A DNA stretch of 64,000 bases from an uncultured Bacilli bacterium. Its GTDB lineage: Bacteria; Bacillota_I; Bacilli_A; RF39; UBA660. Position 1 is the first letter of the stretch. Each line of letters opens with the position of its first letter. The DNA lies in the NCBI GenBank assembly GCA_934154785.1, contig CAKPGL010000001.1, forward strand, positions 186,001 through 250,000. The letters run 5' to 3'. A program made the position numbers and the translations under genes. Positions 40,148 to 49,827 of the stretch are shown here, in pieces. A model generated the notes under the pieces. That model saw nothing but the letters and a program-made list of their open reading frames with translations, was not told the origin of the DNA and did no database searches.

Positions 40148-42772
40148 ATGAATTTAATTAATAAATTAACTATTAAGAATCTAAAACTAAATAAAAAAAG
40201 GACAATTGTTACAATTATAGGTATTATTTTATCAGTGGCGTTAATTACGGCCGTAGCAAGTATGGTTGTAAGCTTCAGATCAAGTTTAATTGTATTTGAA
40301 AAAACTATGCGTGGCAATTATCACTATGGTTTTAAAAATGTATCTAGTACTGATTTAACTTATTTTAAAGATAATCGTAATATTGAAAATTATTATATTA
40401 CTAAATATATAGGATATGCACCTATTATAGAAAGTAAAAATGAATATAAACCTTATGCCTTTATAATGGCTTTTGATGAAAGTGCTTTATCTAATACGGG
40501 TTTAACTTTATTAGAAGGACGTATGCCAGAAAACTCTAATGAAATAGTTATTCCAAGACATCTAAAGAATAATGGCCGTGTAACTTATAAAATTGGTAGC
40601 ACTATTTCTTTAGATATTGGTAAACGTTTAGCGGGTAATGACGAATTAGACCAAAATAATTCTTTTGTTTTAGATGAAGAAACCTTTAAAAAAGAGTATA
40701 CCAAAGAATATAAAGTTGTAGGAATTGTAGAACGTCCTTCTGGTAATATTGAACCTTATACTGCCCCAGGATATACATTTATTACTTTGTTAGATGAGGA
40801 CTATTCAAAGGGTATCTATAATGTTTACACTAGATATACCAAAAAAGGAATTAATAATAAAGATAAAGTAACTGCTAATATTTTAGGAATTGATGAAAAA
40901 ATATATACTTCAGGTAGAAATGGTGATTTAACAAATGCTTATTTTGATGAATTAAAAAAAGCTAAGTATCAATTAATTGAAAATACTACTTTAATTAGAT
41001 TAGAAAGTTTTTCTATTAAAGATAATACGATGCAAGTATTATATAACTTAGCGGGAATAATAATTATTATAATAGTAGTAACTTCGGTATTTTGCATTAA
41101 AAATAGTTTTGAAATATCTATTACAGAGAAAATAAAACAATATGGAATGTTAAGAAGTATTGGTACGACTGGTAAACAAATAAAGAAAAATGTTTTATAT
41201 GAAGGATTAATTTTAAGCTTTATAGGTATTCCTTTAGGTTTACTTAGTGGTATATTTGCATCTTATATCTTAATACAAGTTACTAATTATTTTCTATCTA
41301 ATGGTTTAGAGTTAAAACTTATTTATAAAACATCTTTCATAGCGATATTGTTATCTATATTAATAAGTTTAATAACTATATATTTTTCTGCTCGAAAATC
41401 CGCTAAAAAGGCATCACGTGTATCTCCTATTAATGCCATTAGAAATTCAGATGGTATTAAAATTAAATCTAAGAAAATGCATACACCTTATTTGATTAAG
41501 AAAATATTTGGTATTGGTGGAGTAATTTCTTATAAAAATCTTAAAAGAAGTAGTAAAAAATATCGTACTACAGTAATATCTATTATAGTTTGTGTATCTG
41601 TATTTATTGGTCTTACATCATTTATTGATATTGGTTTTAGAGTAATTAAAACTAAATATGGTGAAGTTAACTATAATATTTCTATAAATATGAATAATGA
41701 TAGAAACAAAGTTAATGAGATATTAAGTTATGATGGTATAAAAAGATTTTCTTATATTAGAAATAAATCAGCTTTAATAGCAAAACCTTTACTTAATAAA
41801 GAATATTATGAACTAAATAGTTATTATGATTCAGATGGTAATAAGTTACCAATTGATAAAGTAGAAAACTATAATATAACTATTGCATCTTTAGGAGATG
41901 AAGAATACAAAAGGTATATTAATAAACTAGGATTAAATTATGATGAGAGTAAGGATAAATATATTTTAATAAATAATACTTTTGAAACAATAACTGTTAA
42001 AGGTAAAGCCAAAAGTGTTGAATTAAGTATGCTTGATTATAAAGATAATGATTCTATTAAAGTTGCAATAAATAATAATAACAATGATACTAACAACGAA
42101 CAAACCAAATTATATAATGATATTTCTATTATAAAGGTAACTTCTATTAGACCTTTAGGCTATGAAAATACTTATGGTAGACCTTTATTTATAGTTAGTG
42201 ATGAATATATGAATAGTCTTTTAGAAGAAAAATATGCCGTGTTAAATATTGATTCTACCAATCCAGATAAATTACAAGATGATGTAGAAAAATTATTAAA
42301 AGATTCTAAGTATAATATTTATAATTTAGATAAAGAAGAAAACATGCTACAATCATACTATACATTAATGGCTATTTTCTTATATGGTTTTATTACTGTA
42401 ATAGCACTTATTGGTGTAACTAGTATATTTAATACAATTACTACAAATGTAGAATTACGTAGTAGAGAATTTGCTATGTTAAAAAGTATTGGTATGACTA
42501 AGAAAGAATTTAATCGTATGATTAGATTAGAAAGTTTATTCTACGGTACTAAATCATTAATAATAGGTATTCCAATTGGTATTTTGATATCTTACTTTAT
42601 ATACAATATCTTTGGTGGTATGAACTTAATTATTAAGTATACATTGCCTATAAAAGGTATAATAATAAGTATTTTGGTAGTCTTTATTTTAATAACTGTA
42701 ATTATGAAATATTCAGTAAATAAGATAAATAAACAAAATACTATTGAAACAATTAGAAATGAAAATATTTAA
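40148..42772 (+). CDS. FtsX-type ABC transporter permease (duplicated, large)
   Basis: 874 residues. N-terminal helix and MacB-type periplasmic-like domain (about 40-290), three helices of FtsX domain 1 (about 295-430), another single helix (about 470-495), a second extracellular domain (to about 730) and FtsX domain 2 (about 735-870; REFAMLKSIGMTKKEFNRM). The two halves share the pattern RSIGTTGKQIKKN and KSIGMTKKEFNRM, so it is a tandem duplication. Larger than BceB (about 650). Probable role: peptide antibiotic sensing or detoxification with the downstream kinase. Confidence 0.9.
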   Translation: MNLINKLTIKNLKLNKKRTIVTIIGIILSVALITAVASMVVSFRSSLIVFEKTMRGNYHYGFKNVSSTDLTYFKDNRNIENYYITKYIGYAPIIESKNEYKPYAFIMAFDESALSNTGLTLLEGRMPENSNEIVIPRHLKNNGRVTYKIGSTISLDIGKRLAGNDELDQNNSFVLDEETFKKEYTKEYKVVGIVERPSGNIEPYTAPGYTFITLLDEDYSKGIYNVYTRYTKKGINNKDKVTANILGIDEKIYTSGRNGDLTNAYFDELKKAKYQLIENTTLIRLESFSIKDNTMQVLYNLAGIIIIIIVVTSVFCIKNSFEISITEKIKQYGMLRSIGTTGKQIKKNVLYEGLILSFIGIPLGLLSGIFASYILIQVTNYFLSNGLELKLIYKTSFIAILLSILISLITIYFSARKSAKKASRVSPINAIRNSDGIKIKSKKMHTPYLIKKIFGIGGVISYKNLKRSSKKYRTTVISIIVCVSVFIGLTSFIDIGFRVIKTKYGEVNYNISINMNNDRNKVNEILSYDGIKRFSYIRNKSALIAKPLLNKEYYELNSYYDSDGNKLPIDKVENYNITIASLGDEEYKRYINKLGLNYDESKDKYILINNTFETITVKGKAKSVELSMLDYKDNDSIKVAINNNNNDTNNEQTKLYNDISIIKVTSIRPLGYENTYGRPLFIVSDEYMNSLLEEKYAVLNIDSTNPDKLQDDVEKLLKDSKYNIYNLDKEENMLQSYYTLMAIFLYGFITVIALIGVTSIFNTITTNVELRSREFAMLKSIGMTKKEFNRMIRLESLFYGTKSLIIGIPIGILISYFIYNIFGGMNLIIKYTLPIKGIIISILVVFILITVIMKYSVNKINKQNTIETIRNENI

Positions 42773-42781
42773 AATAAAGGT

Positions 42782-42811
42782 AAATAAAGGACACAATTAT
42801 GTCCTTTATTT
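42782..42811 (+). terminator. Hairpin between transporter and regulator genes
   Basis: AAATAAAGGAC/GTCCTTTATTT perfect 11-pair stem with a short T end; the -10 of the next gene (TATAAT 42814-42819) follows at once. Probably a partial terminator. Confidence 0.65.
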
Positions 42812-42834
42812 GCTATAATGAAAAGGGGATGTTT

Positions 42835-43494
42835 ATGGATATATTACTTGTAGAAGATAATGTTTGTATTGCTAAGGGATTAGAATACTCTTTTAAGCAA
42901 AACAATTATAATTTAATTGTTAAAAATAGTATTAAAGATACAATTACTTTCCTAGAAAATAATAAAGTAAGTCTAATTATCTTAGATATAACTTTACCAG
43001 ATGGTAATGGCTTAAAGTTTTATAATGAATACCTTAGTAGTAAAAATATACCAACTATATTTTTAACTGCTAATGACTGTGAAGATGATATTGTAGAAGG
43101 TCTTAATTCTGGGGCGGATGATTATATAACTAAACCATTTTCGGTAAAAGAGTTATTAGCCCGTGTAAATAGGATAATTGTTAGAAATAAAAATAATGAA
43201 AAAATAAAAGTTCAAGATATAACATTTGATATTGATAAAATGGAAGTATATAAAAATAATGAATTATTATCATTTACTAGTTTAGAATTAAAAATATTAT
43301 ATTTATTATTTACTAATTTAAATAAAGTTGTTACTAGGAATTATATAATTGATTCTATTTGGGAGTGGACTGGTAATGATGTTAATGATAATACTGTTAC
43401 AGTATATTTAAAAAGAATCAGAGAAAAACTAAAAAGTGATATTATAATAACTATAAAAGGGATAGGATACAGAATAGATGAAGAAACTAAATAA
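42835..43494 (+). CDS. OmpR-family response regulator
   Basis: 219 residues. Receiver: VEDN acidic pair at 6-8, phospho-acceptor Asp in LIILDITLPDGNG (about 51), TA and KPF switch residues. C-terminal winged helix (about 125-216; SLELKILYLLF, TVTVYLKRIREKL, IKGIGYRI). Start placed at 42835 after GGGGAT; an upstream in-frame ATG at 42799 lies in the terminator hairpin. It overlaps the sensor kinase start by 17 bases. Probable target: the transporter promoter at 39417-39451. Confidence 0.93.
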   Translation: MDILLVEDNVCIAKGLEYSFKQNNYNLIVKNSIKDTITFLENNKVSLIILDITLPDGNGLKFYNEYLSSKNIPTIFLTANDCEDDIVEGLNSGADDYITKPFSVKELLARVNRIIVRNKNNEKIKVQDITFDIDKMEVYKNNELLSFTSLELKILYLLFTNLNKVVTRNYIIDSIWEWTGNDVNDNTVTVYLKRIREKLKSDIIITIKGIGYRIDEETK

Positions 43495-44698
43495 AACTAA
43501 TTTAAAATACATAATACTTATTTTTATAATATTTTTAATTTATTTAATCAGTATATTATTATTTAATAATTATCAATATAAAAAGTATACATTAAACTAT
43601 AATACTAAAATTAATAGCGTGCTATCACTATTAATAGATAAATATCCTAGTCTTACAAAAGAAGAATTAATTAATATACTAAATAATAGTACTGACACAA
43701 AAGAAAATATACTAAAACAATATGGATTAGATATAGAAAAAGATTCGTTTATATTAAATAATGAGAAAGTTTATTTAAATTCTATAAAAGTTACTATAAT
43801 AATTACTAGTTCTTTATTCTTAATAGTTTTATTTATAATACTAGTGCATGAATATATTAAATTGAAAAATATAAATAATCTAACTAAAGTACTAGAAGAA
43901 ATCAATAATAAAAATTATAAAATTGATATAGGTGACTTTAGGGAAGACGAATTATCTATATTAAAAAGTGAAATTTATAAAACCACTATAATGTTAAAAG
44001 AACAAGCAGATAATTCTACACTTGATAAAATAAATTTAAAAGATTCACTATCTAATATATCTCACCAATTAAAAACCCCTCTTACATCTATAAATATTAT
44101 GTTAGATAATATTTTAGATAGTGAAGAAATGTCTGAAGATGTAAGAACAGAGTTTATTAATAATATAAAAAGGGAAATATCTAATATAAATTTTTTAGTA
44201 GCTGGTATCCTAAAACTATCTAGATTAGACGCTAATGTAGTAAATTTTATAGTGGAAAAAGTTAAAGTCAAAGATATTATAAATGAGTGTATAAAAAATG
44301 TTTCTTCTTTATGTGATTTAAAAAGTATTTCTATTGATGTTACAGGTAATGAAATGCTAAAAATAAATTGTGATTTTAAATGGGAAGTAGAAGCAATAAC
44401 TAATATATTAAAAAACTGTGTAGAGCACTCTAACAATAATAGTAAGATAGATATAAAATATATTAATAATAAAATGTATACTGAAATAACTATTAAAGAT
44501 TATGGTGTAGGTATACCTGAAAAAGACGTAAAACATATATTTGAAAGATTTTATAAAGGAAGTAATTCTACTAGCGATAGTGTTGGTATTGGACTTTCTT
44601 TATCTAAAAGTATAATTGAACAAGAAAATGGTACTATTAATGTTAATTCTAAGTTAAATAGAGGTACTGTTTTTACAATTAGATACTATAATAAGTAA
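43478..44698 (+). CDS. Sensor histidine kinase (two-helix, PhoR-type)
   Basis: 406 residues: TM1 (about 11-31), a short extracellular loop of about 75 residues, TM2 (about 107-127), HAMP-like linker, DHp with SNISHQLKTPLTS, and HATPase with N-box NILKNCVEHS, G1 KDYGVGIPE, F box FERFYKG and G2 GIGLSLS. All catalytic residues are present, unlike the kinase at the window start. Partner of the upstream regulator; stimulus unknown, likely transmitted with the ABC transporter. Confidence 0.94.
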   Translation: MKKLNKTNLKYIILIFIIFLIYLISILLFNNYQYKKYTLNYNTKINSVLSLLIDKYPSLTKEELINILNNSTDTKENILKQYGLDIEKDSFILNNEKVYLNSIKVTIIITSSLFLIVLFIILVHEYIKLKNINNLTKVLEEINNKNYKIDIGDFREDELSILKSEIYKTTIMLKEQADNSTLDKINLKDSLSNISHQLKTPLTSINIMLDNILDSEEMSEDVRTEFINNIKREISNINFLVAGILKLSRLDANVVNFIVEKVKVKDIINECIKNVSSLCDLKSISIDVTGNEMLKINCDFKWEVEAITNILKNCVEHSNNNSKIDIKYINNKMYTEITIKDYGVGIPEKDVKHIFERFYKGSNSTSDSVGIGLSLSKSIIEQENGTINVNSKLNRGTVFTIRYYNK

Positions 44699-44711
44699 AT
44701 TAATTTTTGTA

Positions 44712-44758
44712 AAAAGACTAAAAAATACACAAAATCGACAAATTAGTCTTTTTTTTTT
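44712..44758 (+). terminator. Terminator of two-component operon
   Basis: AAAGACTAA/TTAGTCTTT stem with a 21-base loop and ten T. Confidence 0.85.
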
Positions 44759-44771
44759 GGAAATTTTATCT

Positions 44772-44794
44772 TATAATTATACTAGGTGATGATT
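44772..44794 (+). promoter_or_regulatory. Promoter of the T4SS-like locus, SD at transcript start
   Basis: TATAAT (44772-44777), 6 bases, AGGTGAT (44784-44790), ATG 44795. The -35 region lies in the T run of the previous terminator. Confidence 0.55.
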
Positions 44795-45853
44795 ATGATA
44801 GGACAGATGGATATAAAAAGACAATTAAGATATAAAGATTCCATTTATGATGTTTTAAAAGATATAACTTTAGGAAATTATAACTATTTAATTATTGGTA
44901 AAGAACTTGACGGAAAGTTTATTGATATAGATTTTGTAGAACAAAAACTAGATAATGGTAAAATTAGATATATATCACCAAGTAGTACTTTTGTATTTAA
45001 TAAAGATACTACTGATTTTAAACGTGTACAAAGTCAATCCTTGATGAACTATATTGTTAATGAAATAAAAGATAGAATTAATCAAGAAAAATTAATCAAT
45101 GAAAAAGATACTTTAAATTATATTGATAATATTAGTAAAACTATCGAAAGTAGTACAGATATTAATGGATTTTTTGCTAATGACAATAAATATGAAAATG
45201 AATCACAATTAGAAGAAAGTATTAAAACACTAATAGGATACTATTTTAATGAAATAAAAGATTATAGTGATTTAAATAAATTACCTACAGGTGAGGTATT
45301 AGTACCAGAAGAAGATGTAAAGGAAATATATAATAAATTAGAAGATACACAAAATTTTGGTGTTTCTCTTATTCATGACGCTATTGCTAAAGAAGAAAAT
45401 TCTGAAGATTATATTGTAGATCCTACTAATAATTCTGTAAGTAATGATATGCTATCAGAAAACAGCATTTTTAAACCAATGTCAACTGATTTTACAGAGC
45501 AAGATTTAACTGATGTTAAATTACAATCTGATTTTTCTAATGACAATTCTAATTCTGTAGCAACTACACAACCACAATCTACTCAGTTAACCGAAACTAA
45601 CAGTGATGCTACTAATAATAGAAATTTATCATTTCAAGAAAGATTATACTTAGAAAATGAAAAGAAAATGCATGAACAAAATGTGTCAGAAGATTTACAA
45701 AATAGTTTAAATGCTAAAACTAAGACATTAACTTTAAAAAATAATTATGGAAAAATGAATAATGCAGCTTATATAACAATTTCTTGGTTACTATATATAA
45801 TTGGTAGTTTTGAATTGTTTATTGCTATTTTCTTGATGGCTAAATTCTTTTAA
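44795..45853 (+). CDS. Tail-anchored protein heading the T4SS-like locus, unknown
   Basis: 352 residues from 44795; earlier GTG and ATG codons fall in the SD. The N-terminal folded domain (1-165; MDIKRQLRYKDSIYDVLKDI, YNYLIIGKELDGKFIDI) is followed by a Ser/Asn/Thr-rich linker (about 195-290) and a C-terminal membrane helix (about 328-350, ITISWLLYIIGSFELFIAIFLMA). No family recognised. It is the first gene before the TadZ-like gene, so it could be a cytoplasmic adaptor of the machine. Confidence 0.65.
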   Translation: MIGQMDIKRQLRYKDSIYDVLKDITLGNYNYLIIGKELDGKFIDIDFVEQKLDNGKIRYISPSSTFVFNKDTTDFKRVQSQSLMNYIVNEIKDRINQEKLINEKDTLNYIDNISKTIESSTDINGFFANDNKYENESQLEESIKTLIGYYFNEIKDYSDLNKLPTGEVLVPEEDVKEIYNKLEDTQNFGVSLIHDAIAKEENSEDYIVDPTNNSVSNDMLSENSIFKPMSTDFTEQDLTDVKLQSDFSNDNSNSVATTQPQSTQLTETNSDATNNRNLSFQERLYLENEKKMHEQNVSEDLQNSLNAKTKTLTLKNNYGKMNNAAYITISWLLYIIGSFELFIAIFLMAKFF

Positions 45854-45873
45854 AAGAAATTGAGGATGATACT

Positions 45874-46845
45874 ATGAACGTAATAATTGCTAATAAATAT
45901 AAAGATGAATTAGCTACTTTAGATATTGAAGTAATAAAGAGAATGGATGGAGTATTTTCTGCTGATGAATTAATAGATATATTTCAGAATTTTTTCTTCA
46001 ACAAAATGATTTTAGATTTAACAGCGTTAGAAGATTATACAGATTTAAGAAATATTCAAAAGTTATCTATTGCTCTTGATATGAATAAAGTAATATTGTT
46101 GTTACCTCCAGAACCAGGATTTACTGCAGCCAGTAATTTATCTAAACTAATTGCAATGGGAATATATAATTTTACAGCCTCAATTGAGGGAATAATGTAT
46201 TTATATAATAACCCAAATTCTTATCGTGATGTTGCACAATATCATCAACTGGGTGATAATAATATTAATAATAGTTTTGATAATCAAAATTATAATAATG
46301 CAGGCTCATCAATGGGTATTTCGATGTCTATGCCACAAAGAATTATTGGTGTTAAAAATTTAACACCCCATTCTGGCGCAACAACATTAGTCTATATGAT
46401 GTATAAACATTTATCTGGTAATTATAGTGTAACGGCTATTGAAGCAGATAAAAGAGATTTTACTTTCTATAATGATAGAACAATGAAATCTGTTAGTGGT
46501 AATGAAATAAATAAAGTTATAGCGGATAATGCTGATAAGGAAGTTATTTTAATAGATGTTAATAGTAACCAAATGGCAGAGAATTCTTGTCATCAAGTTA
46601 TATATTTACTTGAACCATCAGTACTTAAAGTTAATAAATTGTTAAGTACTAGACCAAGATTAGCAGAAGAAATGCGTGGTAAAAAAATAATATTAAATCA
46701 ATGTTTAATACCAGAAAAAGATTTAAAAGTATTTCAATATGAAACTAAACTTAATATTGCTGGTACTTTAGTACCGGTTGATGATCATTCGAAATCAGAA
46801 GAAATTTATGATTTCTTAAGAAAATTAGGTTTTGATCGTGTCTAA
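45874..46845 (+). CDS. TadZ/CpaE-like protein with degenerate ATP site
   Basis: 323 residues. N-terminal receiver-like domain (1-110) and, after an Asn-rich linker, a MinD/ParA-like domain (about 150-323). The deviant Walker A aligned position is GVKNLTPHSGATTL (about 156-169): the Lys of GKTT is Ala, so ATP hydrolysis is doubtful. ILIDVNSN and YLLEPS occupy the switch positions. TadZ/CpaE proteins localise secretion machines at poles. The assignment to this family is by fold pattern, not by strong motifs. Confidence 0.6.
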   Translation: MNVIIANKYKDELATLDIEVIKRMDGVFSADELIDIFQNFFFNKMILDLTALEDYTDLRNIQKLSIALDMNKVILLLPPEPGFTAASNLSKLIAMGIYNFTASIEGIMYLYNNPNSYRDVAQYHQLGDNNINNSFDNQNYNNAGSSMGISMSMPQRIIGVKNLTPHSGATTLVYMMYKHLSGNYSVTAIEADKRDFTFYNDRTMKSVSGNEINKVIADNADKEVILIDVNSNQMAENSCHQVIYLLEPSVLKVNKLLSTRPRLAEEMRGKKIILNQCLIPEKDLKVFQYETKLNIAGTLVPVDDHSKSEEIYDFLRKLGFDRV

Positions 46846-46888
46846 ACTGTTTAAAACAGTTGACAAATTTATGTTTTTAAAGTATTAT
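46845..46888 (+). promoter_or_regulatory. Promoter of pilin-like genes with palindrome
   Basis: TTGACA (46860-46865), 17 bases, TATTAT (46883-46888). The perfect palindrome AACTGTTT-A-AAACAGTT (46845-46861) abuts the -35 and could be an operator, or a hairpin ending the previous transcript. Confidence 0.65.
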
Positions 46889-46912
46889 TAAAGTAATAAG
46901 GGAGGAAATAGT

Positions 46913-47284
46913 ATGTATTTATTATATTCTAGTGTAAGTTGTGGTGGAATGATAGAAGGAATGAGTAGTCAATTACCACAATTAGTACACCTAGTAATTG
47001 ATATTATTAAATTTGCTGTATTAATAATATTAGTAATTGTAGGTATGCTAGATTTACTAAAAGCAGTAATGGCACAAAAGGATGATGAAATCAAAAAAGC
47101 AGAACAAACATTATTAAAACGTGTTATAGCTGGTATACTTGTATTCTTTGTAGTAGCAATAGTACAATTTGTATTTAAAGTAACTACTGATGAAAGTGAA
47201 AATGCTGGTATTTGGGAATGCTTTAACTGCTTTGTAAATGGTCCTAGTGAAACTGCCAAAGTTAAAGGCGGACAATGCCGTTAA
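46913..47284 (+). CDS. Two-helix pilin-like T4SS protein A
   Basis: 123 residues. Short N-terminal segment with a CGG turn, helix 1 (about 28-48, IDIIKFAVLIILVIVGMLDLL), cytoplasmic loop KAVMAQKDDEIKKAEQTLLKR, helix 2 (about 72-92) and a Cys-containing tail (WECFNCFV). This is the VirB2/TrbC-like layout. The next gene is a close paralog, and two more copies fused to surface domains lie at 57900 and 61026. Strong promoter and SD GGGAGG. Predicted major subunit of the machine (inference). Confidence 0.75.
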   Translation: MYLLYSSVSCGGMIEGMSSQLPQLVHLVIDIIKFAVLIILVIVGMLDLLKAVMAQKDDEIKKAEQTLLKRVIAGILVFFVVAIVQFVFKVTTDESENAGIWECFNCFVNGPSETAKVKGGQCR

Positions 47285-47313
47285 TATGGCAAATAGAATT
47301 TAGGTGATAAGAT

Positions 47314-47700
47314 ATGTTAACATTAGGTTATGTAACTTGTGGTGGTGGAACAATTGAATCCATGAATTCATTTTTACCATATTTGGTAAGTTTAATTATT
47401 AGAATTATTCAAGTAGGAGTTTTAGTAGTTTTGGTAGTATTAGGTATGATTGATTTATTCAAAGCTACTGCTGCTCAAAAAGAAGATGAAATTAAAAAAG
47501 CACAAAATCTATTCTTTAAAAGATTAGTAGCGGGTTTACTAGTATTCTTTGTAATAATGATTGTAGAGTTTGCCTTCAATCTATTAGGTAAAGGAATAGA
47601 TGACAAAGAAAACGTTTGGAATTGTGCCAGTTGCTTCATAAGTGGTCCATCTAATTATGATGGTGGAACCGCTGAGAGTCCAGTTGAATGTAGAAAATAA
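47314..47700 (+). CDS. Two-helix pilin-like T4SS protein B
   Basis: 128 residues, paralog of the preceding gene: CGGGTIESMN start, helix IIQVGVLVVLVVLGMIDLF, loop KATAAQKEDEIKKAQNLFFKR, helix 2 and tail WNCASCF. The loop signature AQKxDEIKKA is shared by all related copies in the window. A terminator follows, so the two pilin-like genes should be transcribed more than those downstream. Confidence 0.78.
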   Translation: MLTLGYVTCGGGTIESMNSFLPYLVSLIIRIIQVGVLVVLVVLGMIDLFKATAAQKEDEIKKAQNLFFKRLVAGLLVFFVIMIVEFAFNLLGKGIDDKENVWNCASCFISGPSNYDGGTAESPVECRK

Positions 47701-47708
47701 TAAAAAAG

Positions 47709-47746
47709 TAATAAATAGATTTTTACCTATTTATTATTTTTTTTTT
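47709..47746 (+). terminator. Internal terminator after the pilin-like pair
   Basis: TAATAAATAG/CTATTTATTA ten-pair perfect stem, 8-base loop, ten T. A TATAAT (47753-47758) restarts transcription for the VirB6-like gene. Confidence 0.88.
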
Positions 47747-47813
47747 GTATGATATAATGTATGTAGAAAATTAGACTTTTTAGGTTTTAATTATAAATTG
47801 AGGTGGAAAATAT

Positions 47814-49805
47814 ATGGTATGGTTTGATAAGATACTACGTAGTTTATTTGGAACAATAGACGGCATATTGGGATGGGCTGCTAGTACTTTATATACATTA
47901 ATAGTACAAATTGCTAATGTAGATATATTTGGCAATTATATATATACGATGATGGGAAGAATTTATACATTTCTTGCTATTTTTATGTTGTTTAAATTGT
48001 CTATATCTGTTGTTAATTATGTATTAAATCCAGATCAACTAACAGATAAATCAAAAGGTTTTGGTAAATTAATTCAAAATGTTATTATTGTAATGGCTTT
48101 GATAATTATGACCCCTCAGATATTTAATTGGGCTTATAAATTACAAGCTGCTATTTTAAATACTAATGTTTTATACACAATAGTTACAGGTCATCCAAAT
48201 GATAGTAGTTACGATTATTCAGATTTACAAGGACTAACTTCTAAAGAAATTGTAGAAAAATTAACAAAGAATGCAGAAGATTCGGGGGATATGATTAAAT
48301 ACGAATTATTGTCAACATTTATATATAATGAATATTCAGAAGATAAACATACTGCTGTAAAGTCTGATGGAAAACTTTGTAACAAGGAAACAACAGGTTC
48401 TTATTCAGCAGCATATGATTGCCTAATGGATGGAGATACTATAAATAACACTTCCGGTAGTAAACATTATGGTGCTAAAAAAGGGTTTACAAATGAATAT
48501 AAGATATTAGTTTCAACACTTTGTATTGGTTTTGCAGCTTATGTATTTTTAGTAACTGCGTTTGATGTGGCGCTTCGTTGTGTAAAATTAGGTGCTTTAC
48601 AATTAATGGCACCAGTACCTATTATATCTATGTTAGATCCTAACTCTGGTAAAAGTGGTATGTTTAGTAAATGGTTAAAAGAATGCAAAAACACTTATTT
48701 AAGTTTATTTACTAGATTAATTTCGGTATACTTTGCGGTAGAAGTTATTAGAGGACTAACAGAACCTGGACGTTTTGTATGGTATGGTACAGATGTGGCT
48801 GTTGGATTTGGTTTTGTAAAAGTATTTGTAATTTTAGGTTTATTAATGTTTGCTAAACAATTACCTAAATTTATAGAAGACGCTACTGGTATTAAGATGG
48901 ATACTGGTGGATTAAACTTAAAGAAGAAATTGGATAGTGTACCTGGATTAAATCGTGCTACTGCTGGTGCGTTAGGATATGCTGGCGGTGCTGCTGCAAA
49001 CGTTATAGCTGGTATCAAAAGCGGAAAAAAGCCTTGGGAAGTAGCTGGCAGTGCTTTAGCAGGTGCTACTAGTGGCGCATTTAGAGGGCTTACTTCAAAA
49101 GAAAAAAGTCCACTTAAGGCTGGACAAGGTGCAATTAAAGGTGCAGTAGATGCAAGAAATAGACGCTTGGAAAGACATGAGCTTGGTGAACATCTTGATG
49201 ACCGCTTTAAAGATAGAGTAAACAGGTTTGCCGGCATAACAACTGATGATTCTGCTAAAATCGAAGCTAAAAGAGCACTAGGAGAAGATTTATTTAAACA
49301 GTATGATGGCAAAACAGACGCAAATGGTAAACTTTCAAAATACTCTATGGATGGTAAAATTAGTGAAGAATTTGGGAATGCTTGGGAAATAATGGATGGT
49401 GCTAAAAACTATCGAAACAAAATGAATGAACAGCTTAGTATTGCAAGAAATAGTTTTAACAATGGTGATGCTGTAAGTTGGGGCTCATTCACCGGTGCTG
49501 AAGCAATAGCACAGATGGAAATAGAGGCAAATAAGGCGTCGGCTGCTTATGATAAAGCATCAAATGATTTTAAAGATGTGCGCTCTATGGCCGCACATAC
49601 ATCTGAGACTAAGTATTATGAAGCATATACTGCTGCAGATGATAGACATGCAGCTCAAAAATATTCTGCAAAAGATGTTGTTGGAGTTACCGCTAGTCCA
49701 AGTAATTCGGCAAGTAGTAATTCTAATCAAACAAATAGACCTCAACAAAATCCAGATTACTCAACACATGATGGTGCTAGAGAATGGGATCAATTTGATA
49801 CATAA
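47814..49805 (+). CDS. VirB6/TrbL-like membrane channel protein
   Basis: 663 residues. About six or seven membrane helices (to about 370; LYTLIVQIANVDIFGNYIYTMMG, VIIVMALIIMTPQIFNW, LVSTLCIGFAAYVFLVTAFDVALR, LGALQLMAPVPIISML) and a long hydrophilic C-terminus rich in Ala, Gly and Lys (about 385-663), typical for Gram-positive TrbL/VirB6 proteins. It forms the inner-membrane pore complex of T4SS. A PrgI-type gene follows, as in Firmicutes conjugation operons. Confidence 0.83.
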   Translation: MVWFDKILRSLFGTIDGILGWAASTLYTLIVQIANVDIFGNYIYTMMGRIYTFLAIFMLFKLSISVVNYVLNPDQLTDKSKGFGKLIQNVIIVMALIIMTPQIFNWAYKLQAAILNTNVLYTIVTGHPNDSSYDYSDLQGLTSKEIVEKLTKNAEDSGDMIKYELLSTFIYNEYSEDKHTAVKSDGKLCNKETTGSYSAAYDCLMDGDTINNTSGSKHYGAKKGFTNEYKILVSTLCIGFAAYVFLVTAFDVALRCVKLGALQLMAPVPIISMLDPNSGKSGMFSKWLKECKNTYLSLFTRLISVYFAVEVIRGLTEPGRFVWYGTDVAVGFGFVKVFVILGLLMFAKQLPKFIEDATGIKMDTGGLNLKKKLDSVPGLNRATAGALGYAGGAAANVIAGIKSGKKPWEVAGSALAGATSGAFRGLTSKEKSPLKAGQGAIKGAVDARNRRLERHELGEHLDDRFKDRVNRFAGITTDDSAKIEAKRALGEDLFKQYDGKTDANGKLSKYSMDGKISEEFGNAWEIMDGAKNYRNKMNEQLSIARNSFNNGDAVSWGSFTGAEAIAQMEIEANKASAAYDKASNDFKDVRSMAAHTSETKYYEAYTAADDRHAAQKYSAKDVVGVTASPSNSASSNSNQTNRPQQNPDYSTHDGAREWDQFDT

Positions 49806-49827
49806 TATAAAAAGGGTGTGATACTAA

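Noticed and set aside
48695..49312. 205-codon minus-strand ORF inside the VirB6-like gene
   Set aside because: No SD or recognisable domain; the plus frame has membrane helices and continuous family features.
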